Origin: an uncultured Pelagibacteraceae bacterium
GTDB taxonomy: Bacteria > Pseudomonadota > Alphaproteobacteria > Pelagibacterales > Pelagibacteraceae
Reading direction: 5' to 3'
DNA: 64,000 bases
Assembly (NCBI GenBank): GCA_902611815.1
Contig: CACMAZ010000003.1
Coordinates: forward strand, 1-64,000
Part shown: one piece after another, positions 45,327 through 55,192 of the stretch
Layout: each line of letters starts with the position of its first letter
Numbering within the stretch: the stretch's first letter is position 1
Notes under the pieces: model-generated
Seen by the model: only the letters and a program-made list of their open reading frames with translations
Databases searched by the model: none
Told to the model about the DNA's origin: nothing
Program-made: the position numbers and the translations under genes

Positions 45327-46064
45327 TTAAAATTGATGTTTAGCATCTAATTTTTTGACTATATTTTCAATTATTCTTACTTTTTTATTGAGTATCTCAT
45401 CTTTAATAATCATATCTCGAATTAAATTATTGTCTGACATCATAAAAGAAAAAGTTTCAGCCATATCTTCAGATATTGTTGATTTTGCATATTCAGATAC
45501 AAATCCCTTACTATTGTAAATTTTTTTTAAGCTATAGTTGTTAGAACATGTCGAACATGCTGAATACTTAAATTCTTTCGGATTTAAATCACTCCAAGAA
45601 ATATTTAAAAAATATTTATTAAAATTATTCTCAATTATATGAAAAACCTCATGATGCAATACTCTTTCAAAATTTGAATTGTTCGTATTTGTATTAAAAA
45701 TAAGCGTTTTCATTTCAGGGTTAGTAAATCCAAGTGCGGGTATTCCTGCTATTTCTAATTCACTACACAGAACAATATATTTCAATTTGATTTTTCTAAA
45801 AAAATTATCGTTATATCTATTGAAACCTCTTTGAGCCTCTAAATACTTTTCATTAAAATTTCGAGATTGATTTTTTTTACAACTAACATTCTTAAAACTT
45901 GAACCAACAAAAAAATCTTTTGTAGGCTTTAAGTATGCTAATGAGTTTTTATTTTCCAATTTATGTAAAGTTAAATTAGGTATCTTTATTAGTTCAAGAA
46001 TTTGGTCAGCTTTAACTACAAATGATAATAATAATAGCAATATTATGTAAAAGTTTAATTTCAT
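45327..46064 (-). CDS. Exported putative zinc metallopeptidase (HExxH protein)
   Basis: 245 residues with a signal peptide (about 1-19). The motif H138-E139-V-F-H142 is a gluzincin-type zinc site. A downstream EDMAETFSFMM helix (Glu199 or Glu203, about 60 residues on) could supply the third ligand. A CxxC pair (C170, C173) lies between. I do not recognise a named family. The gene is 2 nt from the cyclophilin gene, so the two exported proteins are likely co-transcribed. Peptidase activity is inferred only from the motif. Confidence 0.65.
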   Translation of the reverse strand: MKLNFYIILLLLLSFVVKADQILELIKIPNLTLHKLENKNSLAYLKPTKDFFVGSSFKNVSCKKNQSRNFNEKYLEAQRGFNRYNDNFFRKIKLKYIVLCSELEIAGIPALGFTNPEMKTLIFNTNTNNSNFERVLHHEVFHIIENNFNKYFLNISWSDLNPKEFKYSACSTCSNNYSLKKIYNSKGFVSEYAKSTISEDMAETFSFMMSDNNLIRDMIIKDEILNKKVRIIENIVKKLDAKHQF

Positions 46065-46115
46065 TGGAAAATTATGATTATACTTTAATCAAATATTATA
46101 TGTTAGATTAAATAA

Positions 46116-47072
46116 ATGAAGAAAAAAAATAAAGATACAATTCAACCAGTAAGTGGAACAATTGTACCAAGATTTGCAGGACCAAGTACATTTGCTCGAT
46201 TACCAGAACTCAGGGATGTAGAAAGTTGCGATGTAGCAATCGTAGGAATTCCTTTTGATGCTGGAACAAGTTACAGACCCGGGGCAAGATTTGGACCTCA
46301 AAGTATTAGACAAGCATCAAGACATTTAAGAACTAATTATCATCCAGATTATGATGTTGAACCATTTAAAGTTCAGCAAGTCGCAGATGCTGGCGATATA
46401 ACCTGCAACCCATTCAATATAAAAGAGGCAATACACCAAATAGAAAACGGAGCAATAGACCTTTTAAATCAAACACGTGGTATTATTAGTATGGGAGGCG
46501 ATCATACAATTGCATTTCCACTTTTGAGAGCGGTAAATAAAATTAATAAAGGACCAGTGGCTCTAGTGCATTTTGATGCTCATCTTGATACTTGGGATAC
46601 TTACATGGGAGCACCGTTTACACACGGAACTCCATTTAGACGGGCAAGAGAGGAAGGTTTATTTCTCGATGATGCATCAATGCATGTTGGAATTAGAGGT
46701 CCGTTATATAGCAGAGATGATTTAAAAAACGACGAAAGTTTTGGTTTTAAAATTATTCACTGTGATGAGTTTCAGACTGAAGGTATTGATAAGATAGTAA
46801 GCAGAATAAGAAAAAGAGTAGGCAATAACCCATTATATCTCTCAATTGATATAGATGTATTAGATCCTGCTTTTGCTCCTGGAACTGGTACACCAGAAAT
46901 AGCTGGAATGTCCACAAGAGAAATGGTTAATGTTATTAGAGGGTTATCAGGATTAAAATTAATATCAGCAGATGTTGTTGAAGTATCACCCGCATATGAT
47001 CATGCAGAGGTAACTTCACTTGCTGCAGCAACTATAATTTACGAACTCACAAATCTATTTGCAAAAAAATAA
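46116..47072 (+). CDS. speB: Agmatinase-family ureohydrolase
   Basis: 318 residues of the arginase/agmatinase family with all manganese motifs: SMGGDHTIAFPLL, HFDAHLDTWD and SIDIDVLDPAFAPGTGTPE. The N-terminal RFAGPSTFARLPEL and THGTPFRRA segments fit agmatinase, guanidinobutyrase and guanidinopropionase equally. It releases urea from a guanidino compound. The next gene, 23 nt downstream, encodes an aldehyde dehydrogenase, which suggests a catabolic chain from amine or guanidine compounds imported by the pot-type system. Confidence 0.9.
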   Translation: MKKKNKDTIQPVSGTIVPRFAGPSTFARLPELRDVESCDVAIVGIPFDAGTSYRPGARFGPQSIRQASRHLRTNYHPDYDVEPFKVQQVADAGDITCNPFNIKEAIHQIENGAIDLLNQTRGIISMGGDHTIAFPLLRAVNKINKGPVALVHFDAHLDTWDTYMGAPFTHGTPFRRAREEGLFLDDASMHVGIRGPLYSRDDLKNDESFGFKIIHCDEFQTEGIDKIVSRIRKRVGNNPLYLSIDIDVLDPAFAPGTGTPEIAGMSTREMVNVIRGLSGLKLISADVVEVSPAYDHAEVTSLAAATIIYELTNLFAKK

Positions 47073-47095
47073 AGATAAGCTACTTATTATTTGTA

Positions 47096-48526
47096 ATGCT
47101 AGTTAAAAAAAATTTTTATATAAATGGTGAATGGGTTAAACCATTTAGCACAAATGAAATAGAGATTATTAACCCCGCCACAGAAAAAGTCTGTACTGTA
47201 ATTTCCTTGGGTAGCAAAAAAGATATAGATAATGCAGTTTCAGCAGCTAAAGAAGCTTTTAAAACTTGGGCATTTGTTTCTAAAGAAGAAAAAATAGATT
47301 TATTAGAACGTTTGTATACCTTATATAAAAAAAGGTGGGATGATTTTGCGAATGCTATAACTCTTGAGATGGGGGCACCAAAAGAATTTGCATCAAAACT
47401 CCAAGTGGGAGCAGGAGCTGCTCATATTAAAACTTTTATAAAATACTTAAAAGATTTTAAATTTGATAGACCAGTTAATGACCAATTACAAAATCAGAAA
47501 ATAATTTATGAACCTAAAGGTATATGTGCATTAATAACCCCTTGGAATTGGCCAATGAATCAAGTTTGTTTAAAAGTTATTCCAGCCCTAGCATCAGGGT
47601 GTACAATGGTTTTAAAACCATCTGAAATAGCACCATTATCATCAATGATACTTGCAGAAATAATTCATGAAGTAAAATTTCCTAAAGGAGTTTTTAATCT
47701 TGTAAATGGCGATGGTCCAACCACTGGCGAGGCATTAACTAGTCATCCGGATATTGATATGATTTCATTTACAGGCTCTACAAGAGCAGGTGCATTAATT
47801 TCACAAAATGCTGCAAAAGATTTTAAAAGAATAAGCCTAGAACTTGGTGGCAAAGGCGCAAATATTATTTTTAAAGATGCTAAACCTGATGCAATTGAAA
47901 AAGGGGCTTCTAGATGTTTTAAAAATTCTGGCCAATCGTGTAATGCACCAACAAGAATGCTTGTAGAAAAGTCAATTTATAATGAAGCAATTGAAAAAAT
48001 TAGAAAATATACTAACGAGTTAAAGGTGGGAGATCCTAATAAAGATGGCAACCACATAGGACCCGTTGTTTCTAATCAACAGTTTGAAAAAGTTCAAAAA
48101 CTAATAAAAAAAGGTATAGATGAGGGTGCCAGACTTGTTGCAGGCGGCACAGGAAAACCAGAGGGTTTAGATAAAGGATATTATGTTAAACCTACAGCTT
48201 TTGCAGATGTAAATAATAAAATGGAAATTGCTAGAACAGAAATATTTGGACCAGTATTATCGATTATACCATTTGAAACTGAGGAAGAAGCCATTGAGAT
48301 TACTAATGATACAAATTATGGTTTAGCAAATTATATACAAACTCAAGATAAAGAAAAAGCAAATAGAGTAGCAAGAAGATTAAGATCAGGAATGGTTGAT
48401 ATAAATGGAACAGGAATAGCAGCGGACTCCCCATTTGGCGGATATAAACATTCAGGAATTGGAAGAGAAGCAGGCAAAGAGGGTCTTATTGAATTTCTAG
48501 AAGTTAAAGCAGTCGGTGGTATGTAA
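47096..48526 (+). CDS. NAD(P)-dependent aldehyde dehydrogenase
   Basis: 476 residues of the ALDH superfamily. It shows TPWNWPMNQ, the LELGGKGANIIF segment with the general-base Glu, the nucleophilic Cys in NSGQSCNAPTRML and the C-terminal GIGREAGKEGLIEFLEVK. It oxidises an aldehyde to an acid. Neighbours suggest an amino- or guanidino-aldehyde from polyamine or ectoine breakdown, but the subfamily cannot be fixed by eye. It meets the convergent argE gene with no intervening base. Confidence 0.93.
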   Translation: MLVKKNFYINGEWVKPFSTNEIEIINPATEKVCTVISLGSKKDIDNAVSAAKEAFKTWAFVSKEEKIDLLERLYTLYKKRWDDFANAITLEMGAPKEFASKLQVGAGAAHIKTFIKYLKDFKFDRPVNDQLQNQKIIYEPKGICALITPWNWPMNQVCLKVIPALASGCTMVLKPSEIAPLSSMILAEIIHEVKFPKGVFNLVNGDGPTTGEALTSHPDIDMISFTGSTRAGALISQNAAKDFKRISLELGGKGANIIFKDAKPDAIEKGASRCFKNSGQSCNAPTRMLVEKSIYNEAIEKIRKYTNELKVGDPNKDGNHIGPVVSNQQFEKVQKLIKKGIDEGARLVAGGTGKPEGLDKGYYVKPTAFADVNNKMEIARTEIFGPVLSIIPFETEEEAIEITNDTNYGLANYIQTQDKEKANRVARRLRSGMVDINGTGIAADSPFGGYKHSGIGREAGKEGLIEFLEVKAVGGM

Positions 48527-49717
48527 TTAATTTAGTAAAGATTTTTTCTTTAATCCATCAAGAAATTTTATACATTTTTTTATCTCACTCAATTCTATGA
48601 ATTCATCAGTTTTATGAGCCTGTTCAATTGATCCAGGTCCACAAACCACTGTACTTATTCCTATTTCCTGAAATAATCCTGCTTCCGTACCAAAAGAAAC
48701 AACATTTCTTGAGTTGTCACCTGTTATACTAGATACAAGTTCACAAGCTTCAGATTTTTCTTCTCTATCAAATCCAATTATTTCACCAATAATTTCTTTT
48801 TCAATTTTAGATCCTGTATAAGTTTTTTTCATTTCAGGTAACAATTTGTTATTAATAAATTTGTCAATTTCACCATTTACAAATTCACCATCTTTTTTTA
48901 CAACAGGCCTTAGTTCCCAATCAACTTTACATTTGTCAGCAATTACATTCCTTGCTATACCTCCTGATATACCACCAATTTGAAGAGTTGTATAAGGTGG
49001 ATTAAAAATAGAATTTTTTGGCGGGTTATTTTTTAAATATTCTCTAATCTCTAAAAGTTTTTGTATAAACTTAGAAGCATACTCGACAGCATTTACCCCT
49101 TTATCAGGTTGAGATCCGTGTCCTGCTAATCCATAAAAATGAGTAGTGTATTCGTAACAGCCTTTGTGAGCATCTATAATTTTCATATTTGTAGGTTCAC
49201 CAACTACACAAATTGCATCTTTAATATTTCTTTTTTTTAATTCTTTAATTAATAATGGTGCACCTTGACAAGCTGTTTCCTCATCAAATGTGAATGAAAA
49301 ATGAACATCTCTATCCATTTTTGAATTTGAAAAAATTGGAGCGTAAGCAAGTAAGCAAGCAAGAAACCCCTTCATGTCACATGAGCCTCTTCCATATAAT
49401 TTTTCATTTTTTATAGTAGCTATAAAAGGATCTGATGACCAACCTTTCGAAACTGGAACGACATCCGTATGTCCAGACAAAATTATAGGCTTTTTACTAT
49501 TTTTATTTTTTGATTTAAGTGTAGCAAAAAGATTTACCCTTTTTTTATCAGTGTCAAAAATTTTAAATGACTCCGCACCCAAGTTATTAAAAATTTTTTC
49601 ACAATAATTTATTATAGAATTGTTATCTTCCCCGGAAATTGATTTAAAAGCTATAAGGTCAGAGAGTATTTTGACTGAACTATTGAATGTTTTATCTAAA
49701 TTATTTTCTGTACTCAT
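48527..49717 (-). CDS. argE: Acetylornithine deacetylase-like M20 peptidase
   Basis: 396 residues of the M20 family with zinc motifs SGHTDVVPVSKGW, GRGSCDMKGFLA and the catalytic FDEETACQGA. LIAFKSISGEDN is typical of ArgE. It normally removes acetate from N-acetylornithine in arginine synthesis. Because a DoeA-like enzyme in the same window would make N-acetyl-diaminobutyrate, a deacetylase for that product is an alternative, although the known DoeB/EutE belongs to another family. It is divergent from csaA with 27 nt between starts. Confidence 0.85.
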   Translation of the reverse strand: MSTENNLDKTFNSSVKILSDLIAFKSISGEDNNSIINYCEKIFNNLGAESFKIFDTDKKRVNLFATLKSKNKNSKKPIILSGHTDVVPVSKGWSSDPFIATIKNEKLYGRGSCDMKGFLACLLAYAPIFSNSKMDRDVHFSFTFDEETACQGAPLLIKELKKRNIKDAICVVGEPTNMKIIDAHKGCYEYTTHFYGLAGHGSQPDKGVNAVEYASKFIQKLLEIREYLKNNPPKNSIFNPPYTTLQIGGISGGIARNVIADKCKVDWELRPVVKKDGEFVNGEIDKFINNKLLPEMKKTYTGSKIEKEIIGEIIGFDREEKSEACELVSSITGDNSRNVVSFGTEAGLFQEIGISTVVCGPGSIEQAHKTDEFIELSEIKKCIKFLDGLKKKSLLN

Positions 49718-49744
49718 ATATAAAATTAATTATATATTAAATTC

Positions 49745-50086
49745 ATGAAAGAACAAATAACGTATGATATTTTCGATAAAGTAGACATCAGAATTGGCAC
49801 AGTGATTTCAGTTAAAAAAAATGAAAAAGCAAGAAAACCCTCGCTTGTAGTCGAAGTAGACTTTGGAAAAGATATTGGGATTAAACAATCTTCTGCCCAA
49901 ATTACTCATTATTATAATGAGGAAAATTTAATGAATAAGCAAGTAATAGGTGTTTGCAATTTTGCTGAAAAAAATATTGCTGGTATAGTGTCACAAGTTT
50001 TAATACTAGGAGCAATCGACTCAGATGGTAAAGTAGTTTTATTACATCCATCTCAAAAGACTGAAAATGGATTATCGATTGCTTAA
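49745..50086 (+). CDS. csaA: CsaA-like tRNA-binding-domain protein
   Basis: 113 residues made of a single OB-fold tRNA-binding domain: FDKVDIRIGTVISVKKNEKARKPSLVV opening, KQSSAQITHYY, QVIGVCNFAEKNIAG and a SDGKVVLLHP end. CsaA is a small dimeric protein with export-chaperone activity in Bacillus that can bind tRNA. The length equals a stand-alone CsaA and not a MetG C-terminal fragment. Confidence 0.88.
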   Translation: MKEQITYDIFDKVDIRIGTVISVKKNEKARKPSLVVEVDFGKDIGIKQSSAQITHYYNEENLMNKQVIGVCNFAEKNIAGIVSQVLILGAIDSDGKVVLLHPSQKTENGLSIA

Positions 50087-50138
50087 TTATTAAGTAACTT
50101 TGCGACAAATGATAGTTTTATTAAATTGATTAATTGTG

Positions 50139-50157
50139 TTAAATCGAACCGATTTAA
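50139..50157 (+). promoter_or_regulatory. Inverted repeat just upstream of acnA
   Basis: TTAAATCG (50139-50146) and CGATTTAA (50150-50157) form a perfect 8-bp dyad with a 3-nt AAC centre, ending 12 nt before the acnA ATG at 50170. No T-run follows. It may be an operator or an RNA stem near the start codon. Confidence 0.4.
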
Positions 50158-50169
50158 ACACTTATAAAT

Positions 50170-52839
50170 ATGAAACCAGGTAACGAAAATTCTTTTAAAT
50201 CTTTAACAACAACAAAAATTAATAATAATGAATACTATTTCTATTCTTTAAAATTAGCTGAAAAAAATGGATTAGACGGAATATCTAAATTACCCAAATC
50301 TTTAAAGGTATTGTTAGAAAATTTATTAAGATACGAAGACGATGAGACAGTAACAAAATCTCAAATTCTAGCACTACAATCATGGCTAAAAAATAAAAAA
50401 TCAGATACTGAAATAGCCTATAGGCCTGCAAGAGTTTTACTACAGGACTACACTGGTATACCAGCAGTTGCTGACTTAGCTGCAATGAGAGAAGCAGTTA
50501 AAGAGAAAAATAAGGATCCGAATACAATAAATCCATTATCATCAGTAGATCTTGTAATAGATCATTCAGTTCAAGTTGATAAATATTCAACTTTGAATTC
50601 TCTTAAAGAAAATGTTGAAATTGAATTCCAAAGAAATGCTGAAAGATATTCTTTTCTAAAATGGGGTCAACAAGCATTTAATAATTTTAGAATTGTTCCG
50701 CCAGGAACAGGCATTTGTCATCAAGTAAATTTAGAATATTTGTCGAAAGTTGTATGGATGGAAAAATTTAATAGTAAAAATTATATATTCCCTGATACAC
50801 TTGTTGGGACTGATAGCCATACTACAATGGTTAACGGTTTATCAGTTTTAGGATGGGGAGTTGGTGGCATAGAGGCAGAAGCAGGTATGCTTGGCCAACC
50901 TATTTCTATGTTAATACCTGAAGTAGTTGGATTTGAGGTAAAAAATAAACTTCCTGAGGGTACTACAGCTACTGATTTAGTTCTAACGGTTGTTAAAATG
51001 TTAAGGGATAAAGGAGTAGTTGGTAAATTTGTTGAATTTTACGGAGAAGGTTTAAAAAATCTAACTTTAGCAGATAGAGCAACTTTAGCTAATATGGCAC
51101 CTGAGTATGGAGCAACTTGTGGATTTTTTCCAATTGATGAAGAAACTTTAAAATATTTAGAATTCTCAGGAAGAGATAAAACCCAGGTGGAAATAGTAAA
51201 GAAATATGCAATTGAACAAGGTCTATGGGCTAGTAGCGACATAGAATTTAGTGATACTTTATCTTTAGATATGTCAACTGTAGTTCCAACTATATCAGGA
51301 CCTAAAAGACCACAGGACAAAGTCTTATTGACAGATGCAGCACAAAATTTTGATGAAAATTTTAAAAAAAATACTAATAGAAAAGATTACTTAAAGGCAA
51401 AAGTTAATAACGCAGATTTTGAGATACAAGATGGCTCAATATTAATTGCAGCAATTACCTCCTGTACTAATACTTCAAATCCAAACGTGCTTATTGGCGC
51501 AGGTCTTTTGGCAAAAAAAGCTTGTGAGCTTGGTTTACACTCTAAACCTTGGGTTAAAACTTCTCTAGCGCCTGGATCTCAAGTAGTTACTGATTATCTA
51601 GAAAGAGCAGGTTTAAATAAATATTTAGATAAATTAGGTTTTAACTTAGTTGGATATGGATGTACAACTTGTATTGGAAACTCGGGGCCTCTCGCAGAAA
51701 ATATTTCTGAATCTGTAAGCAAAAATAATTTATATGCAGTTTCAGTACTTTCTGGAAATAGAAATTTTGAAGGTAGAATATCTCCATTAGTTAAAGCGAA
51801 CTATTTAGCATCACCACCCTTAGTAGTAGCATATGCAATTGCGGGAAATATGCAAATAGACTTGTATAAAGATCCCTTAGGGAAAACTCCAGATGGAAAA
51901 GATGTATTTTTAAAAGATATTTGGCCGAGCAATCAGGAAATAGACGAAGTTTTAAAAGAGTCTCTTAATGCATCAATGTTTATAAAAAGATATTCGGATG
52001 TTTCAAAGGGTCCAGATCAGTGGCAAAAAATTAAAACAAAAGAATCCAGTATTTATGAGTGGGATGAGAATTCTACTTACGTGAAAAAACCACCTTTTTT
52101 TGAAAATTTAAAAGATGAACCCGAAAAATTTGAAAATATAGAAAATGCAAGACCATTATTAATTTTAGGAGATATGGTTACAACTGATCATATTTCACCA
52201 GCTGGATCAATTCAAAAAGAGAGTCCAACTGGAGAGTACTTTATGAAAAATCAAGTTTTACAAAAAGATTTTAACTCATATGGATCACGAAGGGGAAACC
52301 ATGAAGTTATGACAAGAGGCACTTTCGCAAATATAAGAATTCGTAATGAGATGGCTCCTGGAACAGAAGGTGGTTTTACAAAACTTCATCCAGATGACAA
52401 GATTATGCCTGTTTATGATGCCGTTGTTGAGTATAAAAAAAGAGGAACAGATCTAGTTGTGATAGGAGGAAAAGAATATGGAACAGGATCATCAAGAGAT
52501 TGGGCTGCAAAAGGTACAAAGTTATTAGGTATAAAATCTGTTCTAGCAGAAAGTTTTGAAAGAATTCATAGATCAAATCTTATTGGCATGGGAATACTCC
52601 CATTGCAATTTATTAATGGTCAGAATAGAAAAAAATTAAACTTAGATGGCTCAGAATTAATTTCTATAAAAGGAATTAAAGAGGGTTTAAAACCAGGAGA
52701 TGATGTATCAGTTGAATTTAAATACAAAAATGGAGATACAAAAAAAATTGAAATGCTTTGTAGAATAGATACTAACAACGAGCTCGAATACTACAAACAC
52801 GGTGGTATCTTACAATACGTTCTTAGAAACATGATTTAA
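50170..52839 (+). CDS. acnA: Aconitate hydratase A
   Basis: 889 residues of the AcnA/IRP type. The 4Fe-4S ligands are Cys432 (ITSCTNTSN) and Cys498/Cys501 (GYGCTTCIGNSGP). The DSHTTMVNGLSVLGWGVGG substrate region, the GDMVTTDHISPAGSI swivelling-domain motif and GSSRDWAAKG are all present. It isomerises citrate to isocitrate in the TCA cycle. It is preceded by a dyad and followed 1 nt later by a small membrane-protein gene. Confidence 0.97.
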   Translation: MKPGNENSFKSLTTTKINNNEYYFYSLKLAEKNGLDGISKLPKSLKVLLENLLRYEDDETVTKSQILALQSWLKNKKSDTEIAYRPARVLLQDYTGIPAVADLAAMREAVKEKNKDPNTINPLSSVDLVIDHSVQVDKYSTLNSLKENVEIEFQRNAERYSFLKWGQQAFNNFRIVPPGTGICHQVNLEYLSKVVWMEKFNSKNYIFPDTLVGTDSHTTMVNGLSVLGWGVGGIEAEAGMLGQPISMLIPEVVGFEVKNKLPEGTTATDLVLTVVKMLRDKGVVGKFVEFYGEGLKNLTLADRATLANMAPEYGATCGFFPIDEETLKYLEFSGRDKTQVEIVKKYAIEQGLWASSDIEFSDTLSLDMSTVVPTISGPKRPQDKVLLTDAAQNFDENFKKNTNRKDYLKAKVNNADFEIQDGSILIAAITSCTNTSNPNVLIGAGLLAKKACELGLHSKPWVKTSLAPGSQVVTDYLERAGLNKYLDKLGFNLVGYGCTTCIGNSGPLAENISESVSKNNLYAVSVLSGNRNFEGRISPLVKANYLASPPLVVAYAIAGNMQIDLYKDPLGKTPDGKDVFLKDIWPSNQEIDEVLKESLNASMFIKRYSDVSKGPDQWQKIKTKESSIYEWDENSTYVKKPPFFENLKDEPEKFENIENARPLLILGDMVTTDHISPAGSIQKESPTGEYFMKNQVLQKDFNSYGSRRGNHEVMTRGTFANIRIRNEMAPGTEGGFTKLHPDDKIMPVYDAVVEYKKRGTDLVVIGGKEYGTGSSRDWAAKGTKLLGIKSVLAESFERIHRSNLIGMGILPLQFINGQNRKKLNLDGSELISIKGIKEGLKPGDDVSVEFKYKNGDTKKIEMLCRIDTNNELEYYKHGGILQYVLRNMI

Positions 52840-52840
52840 A

Positions 52841-53482
52841 ATGGACGAAGATATTGCAATAATAAACCGAAATACAAGAATATCTAAAATAAAAAATTTC
52901 TTTAAAAAAAATTTGAAAAAAATAATTACGACAATTATTTTAATTCTTATTATACTCTTATCTTACTTTTTTTATGATGAATTAAAAAAAAGAAAAAAAG
53001 ATAAATTAGCTCAAACTTATAACAGTATTATTTTTAACACAGATAAATTTTCTCAAAATGAGATAAAGGTAAAAATGTTGGAAATTGTAAATGCAAAAGT
53101 AGATACCTATTCGACGCTGGCATTATATTATTTGATTGATAATGAAATTATTAAGGACAACAACGTAATTAGTGAACTATTTGACAAGATTATTTCAATT
53201 AATAAAGATTTTGAACTTAAAAATCTTATTATTTTTAAAAAGGCATTATATTTTTCAGACAAATATTCAGAGAATCAAATTTTAGAAATATTAAATCCTG
53301 TAATTAATTCAGAAAGTGTTTGGAAACAACATGGACTTTTATTGATGGGAGATTTTTACTTTCATAAAAAACAATTTAATAAATCAAAAGAATTTTTTAA
53401 AAAAATTGTGGAATTAAAAAACCTAAATCCAAAAATAAAAAATGATGTTGAAATAAGATTAAATAGAGACTTCAGTGAATAA
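52841..53482 (+). CDS. YfgM-like membrane-anchored TPR protein
   Basis: 213 residues. A Lys-rich cytoplasmic N-terminus is followed by one membrane helix (about 31-49) and helical repeats resembling TPRs (for example HGLLLMGDFYFHKKQFNKSKEFFKKI). This layout and the position immediately before a BamB-like gene match YfgM, an envelope accessory protein linked to SecYEG and chaperones. Sequence identity is hard to judge because of low complexity. It overlaps the next gene by 8 nt. Confidence 0.7.
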   Translation: MDEDIAIINRNTRISKIKNFFKKNLKKIITTIILILIILLSYFFYDELKKRKKDKLAQTYNSIIFNTDKFSQNEIKVKMLEIVNAKVDTYSTLALYYLIDNEIIKDNNVISELFDKIISINKDFELKNLIIFKKALYFSDKYSENQILEILNPVINSESVWKQHGLLLMGDFYFHKKQFNKSKEFFKKIVELKNLNPKIKNDVEIRLNRDFSE

Positions 53483-54761
53483 ATATTTATATATTGTTTT
53501 TGTTTTTATTTTTAGCTGTTCGCTAAACCCCAACTCTTCATTTTGGACAAAAACAGAAAAATTAAAAACTGACCAGGCAATTACTAAACTTCTCTTTGAA
53601 GACGTTAAACCTAATGAAAAAGAGTTCAATCCAAATTTAAAAGTTAATTTACCAAAAATAAATACAAAAAATATCAATTATAACTATAATAATGATGGCT
53701 TCACCAGTGAAAAAATAATTGGTAATAATTTCTCAAAATTTAAATTTTCAAAAATAGACAATTTTTCTGGATTTGAACCAGAAATCCTAGTCGATAACCA
53801 AAATTTATTTTTTTTTGATAACAAAGGATCAGTAATTAAATTTGATAAAGATTCTAAAGTAGAATGGAAGAAAAATTATTATTCCAAGTCAGATAAAAGA
53901 AATAATCCTATTTTATTTTTAGCTTCTGAAAAAAATAATTTATTTGTAGCCGATACTAATGCAAACTACTATTTACTCAATAAAGAAAACGGTAACTTAA
54001 AGTGGAAAAAAAAACACACTTCTTCATTTAATTCACAAATAAAAATAAAAAATGATAAAATTCTCGTTGTAGATATGGAGAATAATTTAAGATGTTTTTC
54101 CATGAAAAATGGAGAAATTTTATGGACTGTTCCTACTCAATTAACAATAGTAAGATCACAAAAGAAACAATCATTAGTAATTGTCAGCAATTTAGTTATT
54201 TTTTCAAATTCGATAGGTGATTTAACAGCTGTAGATTTAAATACAGGTGAGTTAGTTTGGCAAACACCTACTCAAGCTTTAGGTTTAGCAAAAAACATAA
54301 CTTTAAGAAACTCCGATGTAGTTTCTGATGGAAATTTAGTGTTTATGTCAAGTAACAAAAACCAATTCGTAGCAATGAACATTAAAACTGGCATAATTAG
54401 ATGGAAACAAGAAATAAATTCAGAATTAAGACCAGTTGTAGTATCTAATTATATTGTAACAATATCAAATGAAGGACTTATGGTGCTTTTAAATAAAACT
54501 GATGGAAATATTTTAAGAATAAATAATATTTTAAAAAATATTAAAAAAAAAAGAAGAGAGAATTACCGTCCAACTGGATTTATAATAAGTGATGACAAAG
54601 TGTATGTTTCAACGAGGAATGGAAGAATATTTATAATAAATTTCTCTGATAATTCTTTACAAAAAGTATTGAAATTAGATAAAGAGAAGTTGCAAAGACC
54701 TGTTTATTTTAATAGAGAGCTTTACATCGCTAAAGATAATTCAATAATTAGGATTAATTAA
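53475..54761 (+). CDS. bamB: BamB-like beta-propeller outer-membrane assembly protein
   Basis: 428 residues starting at GTG (53475), which overlaps the previous stop. A signal peptide ends in a lipobox-like FIFSC, so Cys15 is probably lipidated. The rest contains PQQ-like propeller blades with repeated Trp-Lys strands (VEWKKNYY, GNLKWKKKH, GEILWTVPTQ, GELVWQTPTQ, GIIRWKQEI). BamB helps the BAM complex insert barrel proteins into the outer membrane. Position after the YfgM-like gene supports this. Confidence 0.82.
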   Translation: MNKYLYIVFVFIFSCSLNPNSSFWTKTEKLKTDQAITKLLFEDVKPNEKEFNPNLKVNLPKINTKNINYNYNNDGFTSEKIIGNNFSKFKFSKIDNFSGFEPEILVDNQNLFFFDNKGSVIKFDKDSKVEWKKNYYSKSDKRNNPILFLASEKNNLFVADTNANYYLLNKENGNLKWKKKHTSSFNSQIKIKNDKILVVDMENNLRCFSMKNGEILWTVPTQLTIVRSQKKQSLVIVSNLVIFSNSIGDLTAVDLNTGELVWQTPTQALGLAKNITLRNSDVVSDGNLVFMSSNKNQFVAMNIKTGIIRWKQEINSELRPVVVSNYIVTISNEGLMVLLNKTDGNILRINNILKNIKKKRRENYRPTGFIISDDKVYVSTRNGRIFIINFSDNSLQKVLKLDKEKLQRPVYFNRELYIAKDNSIIRIN

Positions 54762-55192
54762 TGTTTTTAAAATTTTTAGAAAAAATCGGAAGAAAAAAAG
54801 TTGTTTTAGATAGAGGACCATCACATCCAAAATTTAATGAGGCAAAACCATGGATGAATAGGTATTATTTAATTTTTAGACATAGACCAAAATGGTTTCC
54901 GTTTAACATTCTAATACATGAAATGCTCGCTGATGATCATGGTGAAGGAGTACATAATCACTTATTTCCATTTATAACAATTATTTTAAGAGACGGATAT
55001 TGGGAAACACTTAAAAGTGGAAGATATTGGAGGCCACCAGGTTATATAGGTTTTAGATCAGCAAATACTCATCATAGAGTAGATTTAAAACCTGGGACTA
55101 AACCTTTAACACTTTTTATTTCAGGACCATTTGGATTAAGAAAAGGACCAAGATCCGAATATGGAATTGATTTTAATACTAAAATAAAGTGA
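54761..55192 (+). CDS. Cupin-like protein, uncharacterised
   Basis: 143 residues with a probable cupin barrel. DDHGEGVHNHLFPFITIIL supplies a HxH-type metal motif, followed by GYWE, RYWRPPGYIGFRSAN and THHRVDLKPG. Such proteins bind a metal in a small beta-barrel, and many are dioxygenases or sugar isomerases. I cannot assign a substrate. It overlaps the bamB stop (TAATG) and the next start (GTGA), so it is part of this run of coupled genes. Confidence 0.65.
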   Translation: MFLKFLEKIGRKKVVLDRGPSHPKFNEAKPWMNRYYLIFRHRPKWFPFNILIHEMLADDHGEGVHNHLFPFITIILRDGYWETLKSGRYWRPPGYIGFRSANTHHRVDLKPGTKPLTLFISGPFGLRKGPRSEYGIDFNTKIK

